Positions 34,979 to 44,186 of a stretch of DNA of 64,000 nt are shown piece by piece. Origin of the DNA: CAVQEK01 sp964596645 (GTDB lineage: Bacteria > Bacteroidota > Bacteroidia > Cytophagales > Cyclobacteriaceae). A program made the position numbers and the translations under genes. Below the pieces are notes generated by a model. The model made no database searches, was not told the DNA's origin, and saw only the letters and a program-made list of their open reading frames with translations. The DNA lies in the NCBI GenBank assembly GCA_964596645.1, contig CAZQVB010000009.1, positions 1 to 64,000 on the forward strand. The letters are read 5' to 3'. The first letter of the stretch is position 1. The number at the start of each line of letters is the position of its first letter.

Positions 34979-36074
34979 CGAGCTTTTCGATCGGTGTGTT
35001 CATGATGGTTTCCTGGCGGCGTATGGAGGCATCGTGTACGAGCTTAAATAACTCAGCCATAAACTCCGGGTTGAGCCCAAGCTCCTCAGCCCATCGGTGG
35101 CGTGTATCCGATATTTCCTGCCAGCGGTTTTTCTGAAAAACCGTTACGTTGTTGCGCTTTTTGTACTGGCCGATTTTTTCCACCAGGTCCATGCGCTGCG
35201 ATAGAATCTCGAACAACTCACGGTCGGTATGGTCGATCTGTTCGCGCAGTTCTTCCAGGTGGGTGATAAATTCCTTGTCTTCCGAAGTCGGTTTTCTGTA
35301 CTTCAGGTTTTTCAGAATGAAACCCAGTGCGTCGGGCGTCACCTGCTGTTGCGCATCACTCCAGGCATTTTGCGGGTCGCGGTGCGTTTCTATGATCAGT
35401 CCGTCGTAGTCCAGGTCTATGGCTTTCTGTGACACTTCAAAGATAAGATCTCGCGTGCCGCAGATATGGCTGGGGTCACAGATGATGGGGATATTCAGCT
35501 TGCTCTTCAGCTCAAGCGGTATCTGCCACATGGGCATATTGCGATAGCGGGTGGCTTTAAAAGAAGAAAACCCACGATGTATCGCACCAATTTTGGTGAT
35601 GCCTACATTGCTGATGCGCTCAATGGCGCCCATCCACAATGCAAAATCAGGGTTGATCGGGTTCTTTACAAAGACGGGGGTATGCGCACCGCGCAGTGCT
35701 TCGGCTATTTCCTGTACGGTAAAGGGATTGGTGGTAGACCGGGCCCCAACCCACAGTATATCCACGTTGTGCTTGATGGCTTCGTATACGTGCTTGGGAT
35801 TGGCCACTTCTACGGCAAACAAAAGGCCGGTTTCTTTTTTCACGTTTTGGATCCAACGCAGGGCTTCTTCACCTATTCCCTCAAAATTGTTTGGCCGGGT
35901 GCGCGGCTTCCAAATGCCTGCACGTACTACTTTCACGCCCAGTTCCTTTATTTTCAGACTGGTCTCCAACAGCTGCTCTTCCGTTTCGGCACTGCAGGGC
36001 CCCGCTATTATGGCGGGCTTGTCAATGCCCAGCCCCCAGTCGTTTAGTGATTCTATATCCATTGCTTTATACAA
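34965..36074 (-). CDS. Bifunctional DAHP synthase / chorismate mutase
   Basis: This 369-residue fusion opens with a type I-beta DAHP synthase (about residues 1-265: AIIAGPCSAETEEQL, GIWKPRTRPNNFEGIG, CDPSHICG, IETHRDP). An AroQ chorismate mutase helix bundle fills about 275-369 (LREQIDHTDRELFEILSQRM, then VEKIGQYKKRNNVTVFQ). DAHP synthase makes the first aromatic pathway intermediate, and the mutase domain commonly acts as a prephenate- or chorismate-sensing regulator in this architecture. The fusion is common in Bacteroidota. It overlaps aroB downstream by 14 bp. Confidence 0.95.
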   Translation of the reverse strand: MYKAMDIESLNDWGLGIDKPAIIAGPCSAETEEQLLETSLKIKELGVKVVRAGIWKPRTRPNNFEGIGEEALRWIQNVKKETGLLFAVEVANPKHVYEAIKHNVDILWVGARSTTNPFTVQEIAEALRGAHTPVFVKNPINPDFALWMGAIERISNVGITKIGAIHRGFSSFKATRYRNMPMWQIPLELKSKLNIPIICDPSHICGTRDLIFEVSQKAIDLDYDGLIIETHRDPQNAWSDAQQQVTPDALGFILKNLKYRKPTSEDKEFITHLEELREQIDHTDRELFEILSQRMDLVEKIGQYKKRNNVTVFQKNRWQEISDTRHRWAEELGLNPEFMAELFKLVHDASIRRQETIMNTPIEKLDEIA

Positions 36075-36143
36075 AATAGGTTTTAAATATTAATTTTCAG
36101 ACTTGAATAGAGATGTGTGAAGGACACAAAAAGGGAGACTAAA

Positions 36144-37322
36144 ATGAGCGCCAATATCTCGTTTGCCGATACCAAAATTGCTTTCTCATATAAATCTGAT
36201 GCGGCCTTAAAAAAGAGTTATTTATTATTTGCGGCAGTGAACTACCCGCTTTTGTCAAAATTGGGTACAAACATCGTGAAATTTGGCATGAAAGTAAAAG
36301 TGCCTATGAAAGGAATTGTGAAAGGCACAATTTTCCAACAATTCTGTGGTGGGGAAACCATAGCCGAATGTGAAAACACCATAGATACGCTGGCCCGACA
36401 CGGAGTAAAAACCATACTCGATTTTGCCGTAGAAGGTGGCAGCGGCGCCTTCGCCTATGATGCCATACTGGAAGAAATAAAAAAAACCATAGACCGGGCT
36501 CAGGGCGATCCTCATATTCCGTTTTCGGTATTCAAGCCCACGGCCCTGGCGCCCATAGATCTTCTGGCCAATTTGCAACTGGGATTATCCCCGAGCGACC
36601 AAGAAAAAGAAGAATTTGAGCGTGTGAAAAAGCGCTTTGACACCCTGGCCAAAAAATGTTTTGACTCCGGCGTACGCCTTCTGGTAGACAGTGAAGACAG
36701 CTGGATACAGCAGCCGATCGATCAGATGGTTTATGCTTTGATGGCCAGGTACAACCGGGAGCGTGCCGTGGTGTACAACACGTACCAATTTTATCGCAAA
36801 GGCATGCTCGATGCACTGAAAAATGCCTATGCCGATGCAGAGCGACAGGGCTATTTTTTAGGGGTGAAACTGGTGCGCGGTGCCTATATGGAAAAAGAGC
36901 GGGAGCGTGCTTCGGCCATGGGCTACGAAGATCCCATCTTACCTGATAAGGACGCCACCGACGATCAGTACAACGATGCGCTCGACTACTGCATGCAGCA
37001 CATCGATCGCATTGCCATTTGCTCCGGTTCTCACAATGAAAAAAGCAATTATCTCCTTGCCGAACTGATGCAGCAACAAAACCTGTCACCGGAAGATGAG
37101 CGCGTATATTTTGCCCAGTTGTATGGCATGAGCGACAATATTTCCTTCAATTTGGCCCATGCGGGCTACAATGTGGTGAAGTACGTGCCATATGGTCCGG
37201 TACGTGCGGTGTTGCCGTACCTCTTTCGGCGGGCCGAAGAAAACACCTCCATCGCCGGGCAGAGCAGCCGCGAACTGGCCCTGGTAAAGCGCGAGCTGAA
37301 AAGGAGAAAAACCGAAGCGTAG
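36144..37322 (+). CDS. Proline dehydrogenase
   Basis: This 392-residue FAD enzyme oxidises proline to pyrroline-5-carboxylate. It has the TIM-barrel landmarks YHF-like DFAVEGG, FSVFKPTALAP, LVDSEDSWIQ, GVKLVRGAYMEKERERA, YGMSDNISF, PYGPVRAVLPYLFRRAEENTS. The C-terminal RRAEENTS is the conserved substrate and FAD contact. The frame is open to a GTG at 36117, but AGGGAG about 7 bases before the ATG at 36144 makes that the start. It is a single-domain PRODH, not a PutA fusion. No P5C dehydrogenase is adjacent. Confidence 0.93.
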   Translation: MSANISFADTKIAFSYKSDAALKKSYLLFAAVNYPLLSKLGTNIVKFGMKVKVPMKGIVKGTIFQQFCGGETIAECENTIDTLARHGVKTILDFAVEGGSGAFAYDAILEEIKKTIDRAQGDPHIPFSVFKPTALAPIDLLANLQLGLSPSDQEKEEFERVKKRFDTLAKKCFDSGVRLLVDSEDSWIQQPIDQMVYALMARYNRERAVVYNTYQFYRKGMLDALKNAYADAERQGYFLGVKLVRGAYMEKERERASAMGYEDPILPDKDATDDQYNDALDYCMQHIDRIAICSGSHNEKSNYLLAELMQQQNLSPEDERVYFAQLYGMSDNISFNLAHAGYNVVKYVPYGPVRAVLPYLFRRAEENTSIAGQSSRELALVKRELKRRKTEA

Positions 37323-37332
37323 GCTTATCGAC

Positions 37333-37866
37333 TTAGCTGCCGATGGTTTCTTCCACGGCGCCACAGCGCAGCATTTTGTCGCCGTAGTACGGATTTGTTA
37401 CTTCTTCGGAAAGTGAAAACCAGTAGGCTCCTTTGCTATCGAAAGCCATGGGGCAGTGTATCTTATAGAAGCGGCCGCCTTCACGTCCGTCGCGGAACAG
37501 TGGCTCTATTTTACTGGTGAGTTCCCAAAACAGCCGGCGCTGCATTTCCAGTTCGTCGGTATTGGCGATACCACTGGCAACGGCTTCCAATTCAGTCTGC
37601 TCTTCATCTAAATGATCTGACAGAAGTGCGGCAGCGGCTTTGGCATCGTCGGGATCAGAAGCGGTAAGGGCCTTACGCAGCTGCACGTATGCCTGAAATG
37701 CCGCGCCTACTTGTTCATTATTCCAAGATAGGTGATGCTCGTGGCTCATGGAGGCGGTTGGGTGATCGTGCCCTTCGTGGCCGGTTATTTCTTTTTTGTT
37801 TCCACTACATGAGGCCACTACGCTCAACATGCAACAAATGGAGAGGATCAAAAATGCATTCTTCAT
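37333..37866 (-). CDS. DUF3347 lipoprotein with metal-type Cys/His motif
   Basis: This 177-residue lipoprotein has a lipobox SVVASC. A His-rich segment (GHEGHDHPTASMSHEHH) comes next, then the DUF3347 helical domain with its terminal signature HCPMAFDSKGAYW and NPYYGDKMLRCG. In many Bacteroidota this domain follows copper/silver efflux adaptors or stands alone, and the CPM, M and C residues plus His stretch suggest copper binding in the periplasm (inference). It is convergent with the proline dehydrogenase gene, with 10 bp between the stops. Confidence 0.85.
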   Translation of the reverse strand: MKNAFLILSICCMLSVVASCSGNKKEITGHEGHDHPTASMSHEHHLSWNNEQVGAAFQAYVQLRKALTASDPDDAKAAAALLSDHLDEEQTELEAVASGIANTDELEMQRRLFWELTSKIEPLFRDGREGGRFYKIHCPMAFDSKGAYWFSLSEEVTNPYYGDKMLRCGAVEETIGS

Positions 37867-38036
37867 AGTCTATATTTTTTCGTGTACTACAATAGGTTCG
37901 ATCTTATTGCCCCACAATAGCTTTTAACACATGGAACTTAAAGCCTGTTTTTATTGAAAGGGCATTGCAATATATTGTGATACGCAACAAGCTGTATAGC
38001 ATAGAGGCTATTTTGGCACTAAAGCTTTTACTCGTT

Positions 38037-39086
38037 TCACTTTTCCCCCAGCAGCTTTACGTCCTTATTGCCCAACACATCGTGTACGTAAAGCATCTGC
38101 ACCCACAGAATGACCAAAGCAGCCAGCGGCACCGCCAATATTAGTCCGAGTAAGCCGGTGTACAATCCCAGCAGTATCTGGCTGAGAATGATCACGGCAA
38201 ATGGCAAGGACACATTGGTACGTTGAATAAATGGCGTGATGAGGTTGCTCTCCAGCGCCTGTACGCTCATGTAGGCGATCACCACATACCACACCTGCGA
38301 CATACCTAAAGTGATGGCGACAGCCACCGCAGGCACCAGCGCCAGCAGCGGTCCGAAGTTGGGCACAAATGAAAAAAGTCCTGCAATAAGCGCCAGCGTG
38401 AGGGCGAAAGGTATCCCGATGATCCACAACGCCACGCCCGTAAGCACAGCCACTATGGCCATGGACAAGAGCTTGCCAAACATCCATTTTTTCAATACTT
38501 CGCCGGAGTAGTCGTATACTTCCCCGATACGCTCGCGGTACGATTTGGTGATCAGGGCCAGTATAGCCTGCCGGTATATAGTAGGATTGGCCAGAAAGAA
38601 AATGCCGAGGAACAGTATGACGTACGCATCGCCCAACACACCAAACGTAGATGAGGCTACCTGGGCTATTCTCTTTCTGAGCTTATCGCCACTGAGCCCG
38701 GCCTCTTCCCTGGTCGAGGGCACCTGCTCCAAAATGAAGCGGCCTACCTCGGTAGACTTCATGTTGTCTTTAATCTTTGCAATTCCCTGAGGCGCTTTTT
38801 CTTTTATTTCATCTACCTGCCTGCCGATGCGGGGTGCAAGCAGAAATACTGTGAGCGCTATGATGGCCACCACACCCACCACGGCTATAGTGAGGGCAAT
38901 GCCCCTGTTCACCGGTAACAACTGCTGAAGCCATGCAGCTATGGCCCGGAAAAAAATAGAGAATAGCGCGCCGGCCAATACCATTAAGAGAATGCTAAAG
39001 GCAGAGCCAGCAAATAGAATGATGATGGTGGCAGCGGCTACTATGCCTACTGCGATGAGTACTTTTTTGGTATAATCGTGCTCCAT
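38037..39086 (-). CDS. AI-2E family transporter (UPF0118)
   Basis: This 349-residue inner-membrane protein has the family's membrane pattern, with N-terminal helices (VLIAVGIVAAATIIILFAG, ILLMVLAGALFSIFF), a soluble loop (residues about 85-150) and C-terminal helices. The conserved PFALTLALIAGLFSFVPNFGPLLALVPAVAVA is typical. The family exports small molecules or ions and only some members were linked to AI-2, so no substrate can be named. It lies 45 bp after the end of the permease gene upstream on the same strand. Confidence 0.9.
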   Translation of the reverse strand: MEHDYTKKVLIAVGIVAAATIIILFAGSAFSILLMVLAGALFSIFFRAIAAWLQQLLPVNRGIALTIAVVGVVAIIALTVFLLAPRIGRQVDEIKEKAPQGIAKIKDNMKSTEVGRFILEQVPSTREEAGLSGDKLRKRIAQVASSTFGVLGDAYVILFLGIFFLANPTIYRQAILALITKSYRERIGEVYDYSGEVLKKWMFGKLLSMAIVAVLTGVALWIIGIPFALTLALIAGLFSFVPNFGPLLALVPAVAVAITLGMSQVWYVVIAYMSVQALESNLITPFIQRTNVSLPFAVIILSQILLGLYTGLLGLILAVPLAALVILWVQMLYVHDVLGNKDVKLLGEK

Positions 39087-39131
39087 AGGTGGCGATTGGC
39101 TATTCTACTGGCATATGCGGTCTACGGCATT

Positions 39132-40361
39132 TCATAAGACAAATTTTACCAGCAATCCACCAGCCAGCCAAATATAGCAGGCAAATGCGAGCCATTTCAA
39201 TGTTTTTTCCAGTGCCTCACTTTTGGGTGCCATCTCGCTCATGGCGTGGCCCACATCCTTCTTCTTGAAGAACCCCAGGTAAATCAAATAACCTGATATG
39301 GCCAGAAAAGCCATATTGAGGAAAAATGTATAATCGATTTTAAAATAATTGCCATCCTGAATGGTCACCTGCGAAGGATCGGGCAATATGCCGAGCGCAC
39401 TGAAAGAATAGTGCAAGATGAGCGAAGTACCGATCAAAGCCGTAAACAGCAGGAAAAGGATGAATAATGACATCTTCCAGCCATAGTAGCGCGCATTGAT
39501 GCGCAGCACCGGAAACACCACCAAGTCGCTAAAAATAAAAGCCATGACTCCGCCAAAGCTCACGCCCTGGCCGAATAGCAATGCCGCAAGCGGAATATTT
39601 CCCATCGATCCGATGAAGGTAAGAAATGCGGCCACCGGCCCTACCAAAATATGCTCCAGCACCTCCAGAAATGAAAAGTCCGTATTGCCCTGGCCGCTGT
39701 TGATAAAAAGCGTCTGAAAAAATGAATCGGGCACAAAAGCAGCCACTATTCCGGCTATAGTAAACCCGACCGTCACATCCTTCCACACCATCTGCCACTC
39801 CATCTTGTATCGCTTACCGACCCGCGCCCAGCTTTCCTCTTGCTTCATTTGCTGTTTCCAGTCTTTCGAATCGTCCATTTCATGGCCCTCCTCTTCATTC
39901 TCCAGATTTTGGCGCGCGCGTTCAATAAGCTTTTTAGGATTGATGAGCCTAATAAGCAGCCAGGCGATCAGTATAAGTAAAATGCCGCCGACATATTCGC
40001 CCACTACAAACTGCCAACCCAGAAATATGGCGATGATGATCCCCAGCTCGACCACCAGATTGGTGGAAGCCAGCAAAAAAGCAATGGAAGAAACAAAGCT
40101 TGCCCCTTTTTTAAACAGTGACTTGGTGGAGGCTAAGGCTGCAAAGCTGCACGAGCTGCTGATAAAGCCAAAAAAGGTGCCCAGAAGCACACTCTTCTTC
40201 TCCTGCTGACCCATGGTTTCCTGCATCTTCTTCTCCGTCACAAACACCTGAATCATGCTGCTGATGACATAGCCCAGCACAAATGCCCAGAGGGCCATCC
40301 AGAAGAAGCCTGCGGTGGTATATGCCGCTTTACCCCACTGTTCCAAAAAGTTATTCATCAC
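39132..40361 (-). CDS. ArsP/YraQ-type (DUF318) permease
   Basis: This 409-residue polytopic protein has two homologous halves around a long charged loop (about 145-175, LENEEEGHEMDDSKDWKQQ). It shows the permease motifs FFGFISSSCSFAALASTKSLFKKG and GSMGNIPLAALLFGQGVSFGG, each with the small-residue and Cys pattern of the ArsP/DUF318 family. Characterised relatives export organoarsenicals or other substrates; the ion here is unknown. The SSCSFAA Cys matches the family position. It is part of a minus-strand run with the FAD-Rieske and Cys-rich genes. Confidence 0.87.
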   Translation of the reverse strand: MMNNFLEQWGKAAYTTAGFFWMALWAFVLGYVISSMIQVFVTEKKMQETMGQQEKKSVLLGTFFGFISSSCSFAALASTKSLFKKGASFVSSIAFLLASTNLVVELGIIIAIFLGWQFVVGEYVGGILLILIAWLLIRLINPKKLIERARQNLENEEEGHEMDDSKDWKQQMKQEESWARVGKRYKMEWQMVWKDVTVGFTIAGIVAAFVPDSFFQTLFINSGQGNTDFSFLEVLEHILVGPVAAFLTFIGSMGNIPLAALLFGQGVSFGGVMAFIFSDLVVFPVLRINARYYGWKMSLFILFLLFTALIGTSLILHYSFSALGILPDPSQVTIQDGNYFKIDYTFFLNMAFLAISGYLIYLGFFKKKDVGHAMSEMAPKSEALEKTLKWLAFACYIWLAGGLLVKFVL

Positions 40362-40426
40362 AGATTCTTTTTATATATCACAAAGGATGCTGCTTTACAA
40401 AGATTCAACACACGGCAATCAGTGCC

Positions 40427-41950
40427 TCATCCTTTACTCATATGCGAGCGCTCAATGGTGGCGAGCGGGTTATAGGCAGGACCTTCCAGCACAGTGCCGT
40501 CCGTTTGGAAGCGACTCGCATGGCAGGGGCAGTCCCAGGTTTTCTCAGCGTTGTTCCAGTTTACGATGCATTTCAAATGTGGGCATACTGCCGAAAGCAG
40601 CGTGAGCTTACCCTGCTCATCGCGATAAGCAGCTACTTTTTTACCATCACTCTCTACGATGGCGCCCTCGCCATTTTTCACATGCCCATAGTTTGACTCA
40701 TCGGTATTGCCGGGCAGGTTGCGCAGATATTGTTTGGCGGTGTTTATGCCTTCTTCTATCAAGTTTTTCGCTGACTTGAGCGGGCTAAACCGGTGTGCGT
40801 TGTACAGGTGTGACCATGGATTTTCTACATCGTTTATGGCATCGGCAATGATCATGGCGGCCAGCGTGCCGTACACAAGGCCGTCGGTAGAAAAGCCTGT
40901 GGCGATAAAAATATTGCTGCCACTGCTCTTTTGACCAATGTAAGGCAGCAAGTCGGCCGGCTTGTAGTGCTGACCTCCCCAGCGAAATTCAGGATTTTGC
41001 AGTCCGTAATGCTTTTTTGCAAAAGCTTCCAAATTGCGAATGTGGGCCATGTTGTCGTCGGCCTGACCTACGCGATGTGGCTGGCCGATCACCATTACAT
41101 ACTTTTTATCTTCACGGGTATACAAGCGCGAGCTGTATTTATGCCCGTCTTCGTGGTAGCCCCAAAATATTCCCGGGGGAAAGTCATTTTGATCTGCCCG
41201 AAAGGCAACACCGTATTCCCGATACATGGATAGCGCCGTCTGCACGGCCATCACCCCTTTGGGAATGTGGGTGGCATGAATGGCATATCGGGCGCTCACC
41301 CTGCCGCCGGTTGTTTGCAACAGTACCCTGCCATCCTCTTCTTCAATGTCTGTCACCCGCGTGTTTTCAAATATTTGGCAATGATCCGATGTCGCCGCAT
41401 TGGCCAGTTCCTGTACATAGCGCATAGGATTTATCTGCGCCTGGCCCGGCACTTTTAGTGCCTTCGTTATGGTGAGCGGTAGTTCCTGTTGTCCGGCCCA
41501 TTGTACTGGCACATCGGCCTCTTGTGCATAGGTATGTTCTTGTTCTATCGTTTCATTATGCCGCGCTGAGGCAGAGTACAGGTACCAGGGCTGTCGATGG
41601 AAGTCGCAGTCGAGGGAGTACTCACGCACCCAGGCTTCCATTTTGTCCAAAGCCACTGCACGTGAACTGACCACTGCGCGCACCGTGTCGGTATCATACT
41701 TGTCATGCAGGTGGCCGAGGTTTCTGTCTACAGTAAAGTACAAATTGCCTGTGCTGTGGCTGCTTGTACCACCCCCCACACGTAGACTTTCGAGCACCAC
41801 AACACGGTGGCCGCTCTTAGCCAATAATATGGCCGCAGCAATGCCGGTAACGCCTGCGCCTACAATGGCTACGTCGGCTTCAATATCTTTTGAGAGTTTC
41901 GGATATTGATAGAATGAAGCGAACTCATTCCAGATCGATTTGGTGAACAT
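40427..41950 (-). CDS. FAD-dependent oxidoreductase with C-terminal Rieske domain
   Basis: This 507-residue enzyme opens with an FAD dinucleotide fold (AIVGAGVTGIAAAILLAKSGHRVVVLE) of the DAO/glycine oxidase type. It ends in a Rieske 2Fe-2S domain (about 420-507) with CPHLKC and CPCHASRF, giving the C-x-H and C-x2-H cluster ligands. Such fusions are common in bacteria but poorly characterised; the substrate may be an amine or glycine-like compound. It lies 66 bp upstream of the permease and 32 bp after the Cys-rich copper-binding gene on the same strand. Both domains look intact. Confidence 0.88.
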   Translation of the reverse strand: MFTKSIWNEFASFYQYPKLSKDIEADVAIVGAGVTGIAAAILLAKSGHRVVVLESLRVGGGTSSHSTGNLYFTVDRNLGHLHDKYDTDTVRAVVSSRAVALDKMEAWVREYSLDCDFHRQPWYLYSASARHNETIEQEHTYAQEADVPVQWAGQQELPLTITKALKVPGQAQINPMRYVQELANAATSDHCQIFENTRVTDIEEEDGRVLLQTTGGRVSARYAIHATHIPKGVMAVQTALSMYREYGVAFRADQNDFPPGIFWGYHEDGHKYSSRLYTREDKKYVMVIGQPHRVGQADDNMAHIRNLEAFAKKHYGLQNPEFRWGGQHYKPADLLPYIGQKSSGSNIFIATGFSTDGLVYGTLAAMIIADAINDVENPWSHLYNAHRFSPLKSAKNLIEEGINTAKQYLRNLPGNTDESNYGHVKNGEGAIVESDGKKVAAYRDEQGKLTLLSAVCPHLKCIVNWNNAEKTWDCPCHASRFQTDGTVLEGPAYNPLATIERSHMSKG

Positions 41951-41982
41951 AGGTTGATGATTAACAAATGAACAATTGTGCG

Positions 41983-42306
41983 TCAGCCGGCGGCATTGCA
42001 GGCTTCCTCACATTCACGGCACGCCTGGGCGCAGTCTTTACAATGCTGCGTATCGTGCTTGTCGCACTCCTCTGCGCAAGCGGCGCATAAATCAGCACAT
42101 ATATCAATAAATGCAGCAGCGTGCTCTGAGTTGCGCGCCACAAAATTCATGGCAGTCTGGCAAGCTTCGGCGCAGTCGCGATCCAGGCGGATGCACGGTA
42201 CCATCTTCTCGAGCATGTCGGTTTCGTCAAGGCATGCATCAGAGCAGTACTGGCATGCTGCCGCACAGGCGGCCAGCTTTTCAAGGAGTTCTTTATTGTT
42301 CTTCAT
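41983..42306 (-). CDS. Cys-rich four-helix copper-binding protein (Csp/DUF326 type)
   Basis: This 107-residue protein has about 16 Cys spaced along helices (CAAACQYCSDAC, DCAEAC, CADLCAACAEEC, CKDCAQACRECEEAC), the layout of cytosolic copper-storage proteins that bind many Cu(I) inside a four-helix bundle. There is no signal peptide, which fits the cytosolic Csp3-like type. The frame is open to 42357, but the ATG at 42306 (MKNNKELLEKLA) starts the first helix and was chosen. It ends 32 bp before the FAD-Rieske gene. Copper storage is family knowledge; a link to its neighbours is inference. Confidence 0.88.
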   Translation of the reverse strand: MKNNKELLEKLAACAAACQYCSDACLDETDMLEKMVPCIRLDRDCAEACQTAMNFVARNSEHAAAFIDICADLCAACAEECDKHDTQHCKDCAQACRECEEACNAAG

Positions 42307-42598
42307 TGTGCCAATGGGGTTGGTTTTATGTGCTGCCGTGGCCAAAAAATATTCCAAAGCGTACGTGGTGAGCCTGTATATTTTACCAGTTGTTCACCAA
42401 ACCCCAATGCGCTGCTTAGCAGTGGTATAAGGACTTTTGTGCTGCTCGAGCCAACGGCCTCCGAAGATCGGTATAATATTCAATGCCATGCCCATGTAGA
42501 GAAGCGTGCGCAATGGCAGAAATAATTCCACGATATTGAGCCCTTCTGACCTATGGTATATGTCTGGAAATGACCATTCCATCGGCGCCGTGGTCCTT

Positions 42599-43108
42599 TT
42601 ACTTCGCGCTTTCTACTGTCGCCTGAAGTTGCCCCAGGTGGCGCTCGGAATGGTAGATGATCAGATACAGCCAATCCGATACAGTAATCTTTCCGAGGTA
42701 TGGGTGCAGGTACAAGCGGCTATCGACCACCAACGTGCCCTCCTCCAGTGATTGTATCAACCGCGCGCGCTGATCGGCAAATGCTGTTTCGAATGCATCC
42801 ACGTTGGCTAATATTCCTTTTGGCAATGTAAATTCCGGTGCCTCCACCTTAATTTGGCGCTTTTCTATCAGTAGCTTTTTCAATTGTTGCCTTCCGATTT
42901 TTTCATCCCCATCGTGCAAGCCCTCCGGAGGTGATTTGAGCAATCGAATAATGCTCTTTTCCGTGAGGTATATATGTTCCAGTATTTCCAGCACACTCCA
43001 GCCATCGGCCGGCTTTGCTGACTGTTGTATGGGTGTTAGTCTGCTTAAAGCAGACAATATGTTTTCAGTGTTATTGCGCAGCTCGGTGGTGTAGTGTTCT
43101 ATGTTCAT
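42599..43108 (-). CDS. DinB-like four-helix metalloenzyme-superfamily protein
   Basis: This 169-residue DinB/YfiT-type protein has the metal-ligand pattern of the superfamily: His in EILEHIYLTEKS (near 47) and the C-terminal HxxxH of IIYHSERHLGQL. Members include thiol-dependent transferases and uncharacterised DNA-damage-inducible proteins. Bacillithiol is likely present in this organism, given YtxJ, so a bacillithiol S-transferase role is possible but not shown. Its start overlaps the stop of the upstream methyltransferase as ATGA. Confidence 0.86.
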   Translation of the reverse strand: MNIEHYTTELRNNTENILSALSRLTPIQQSAKPADGWSVLEILEHIYLTEKSIIRLLKSPPEGLHDGDEKIGRQQLKKLLIEKRQIKVEAPEFTLPKGILANVDAFETAFADQRARLIQSLEEGTLVVDSRLYLHPYLGKITVSDWLYLIIYHSERHLGQLQATVESAK

Positions 43109-43905
43109 CGTTGCAATTTTTTGGCGGAGATGGCATACACCATCGGCAGCTTGTTATCCAGATGGCGTATTTGAAATTTCCCGGGCTCGATCTCCGACAT
43201 GTCTTGAAAACAATTATAGGGGGAATAGTCAAATTCCTGTAGTGCATCGATCACCAGGCCTCGTGACAGCAGGTTGCCGACCACTTCACCCAGGCTGTGG
43301 TTCCAGGTGATTGTGTCAAATTCTAAAGGCACCTGCTTTTCGGCATAGGTGCCGGTTTCGGTTTCGTTTATCGGGCCGTCGTTGAAGTACCTGTGCTGAA
43401 TGTGCTGAAAACGATCGTCGAACATCCAAAGCACCGGATGAAACTCAGCCATTATGAAAAGTCCGCCGGGTTTGAGGAAATGATCAACCACTGCCGACCA
43501 TTTCTGCATGTCGGGGAGCCAGCCGATGGTACCGTAAGAGGTGAAAACAATATCAAATACTGCATCAAGGTGTTGGGGCAGGTCGTAGACATCGCAACAG
43601 ATAAATTGTGCATCGGAATGCGTCTGCTCGGCAAGTACTTTGGCTTGTGCTATGGCCACGTCGGAGAGATCGATACCGGTGGCCTTGGCGCCCAAGCGAT
43701 TCAGGGAGATTGTATCTTGCCCAAAGTGGCACTGTAGGTGCAGTATGCTCTTGCCCTGTACGTTTCCCAATAGCTTCAGCTCAATTTCATTGAGCGAATT
43801 ACGGCCTTTAACAAAGCTGGCATTGTCATAAAAGGTGGAATTGAAATGAACCTTCGTGCGTTGATTCCAGGCGTGCTGATTTACCTTGAGGTAATTTGAA
43901 TCCAT
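43105..43905 (-). CDS. Class I SAM-dependent methyltransferase
   Basis: This 266-residue enzyme has the SAM-binding motif I as ILHLQCHFGQDTISLNRLGAKATGIDLSD (ending in an acidic residue), motif II near FDIVFTSYG and the post-motif PGGLFIMAEFHPVLW. The N-terminal cap WNQRTKVHFNSTFYD is common in Bacteroidota methyltransferases of this group. The substrate cannot be inferred. The stop overlaps the DinB gene start by four bases (ATGA), so the two form an operon. Confidence 0.9.
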   Translation of the reverse strand: MDSNYLKVNQHAWNQRTKVHFNSTFYDNASFVKGRNSLNEIELKLLGNVQGKSILHLQCHFGQDTISLNRLGAKATGIDLSDVAIAQAKVLAEQTHSDAQFICCDVYDLPQHLDAVFDIVFTSYGTIGWLPDMQKWSAVVDHFLKPGGLFIMAEFHPVLWMFDDRFQHIQHRYFNDGPINETETGTYAEKQVPLEFDTITWNHSLGEVVGNLLSRGLVIDALQEFDYSPYNCFQDMSEIEPGKFQIRHLDNKLPMVYAISAKKLQR

Positions 43906-44027
43906 GGCATATAGTCAATACATTTTTGCGAGCATTGCGCAATGGTGAAGGTACAAATAAACAGAAGGCCAAGAAGTTTCTTTTGACTTCTCGTTTTCTA
44001 CGAGAAAGCAGGCGCGTTTATATTTAT

Positions 44028-44186
44028 CTAAGGATGTGGGGAATTCTTCCACTTAGCAGACATTTTTTCAAGATATTTCTGTTCCTCTTCCAAGGTCATA
44101 TCTTGTATGTCTTTGTTGAACCTGTCCCTAATTGCCCTCAGTTTTTTCACCAAGCCTTTCTGTGTTATTATTTTATCCTTAATCAT
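44028..44186 (-). CDS. Small antitoxin-like protein beside a broken PIN toxin
   Basis: This 52-residue charged helical protein contains DMTLEEEQKYLEKM, like the TPEEELEYF-type tail of antitoxins paired with this PIN family. Its ATG at 44186 overlaps the stop of the PIN remnant (ATGATTAA), showing a former toxin-antitoxin operon. The frame runs open to 44219, but the overlap supports the start at 44186. It may now be an orphan. Confidence 0.6.
   Translation of the reverse strand: MIKDKIITQKGLVKKLRAIRDRFNKDIQDMTLEEEQKYLEKMSAKWKNSPHP

Noticed and set aside
42394..42582. 62-codon minus-strand frame between the Csp gene and dinB
   Set aside because: It has no signal, membrane or domain pattern. 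The 290-bp gap has no supporting start or terminator, so I leave it as intergenic.
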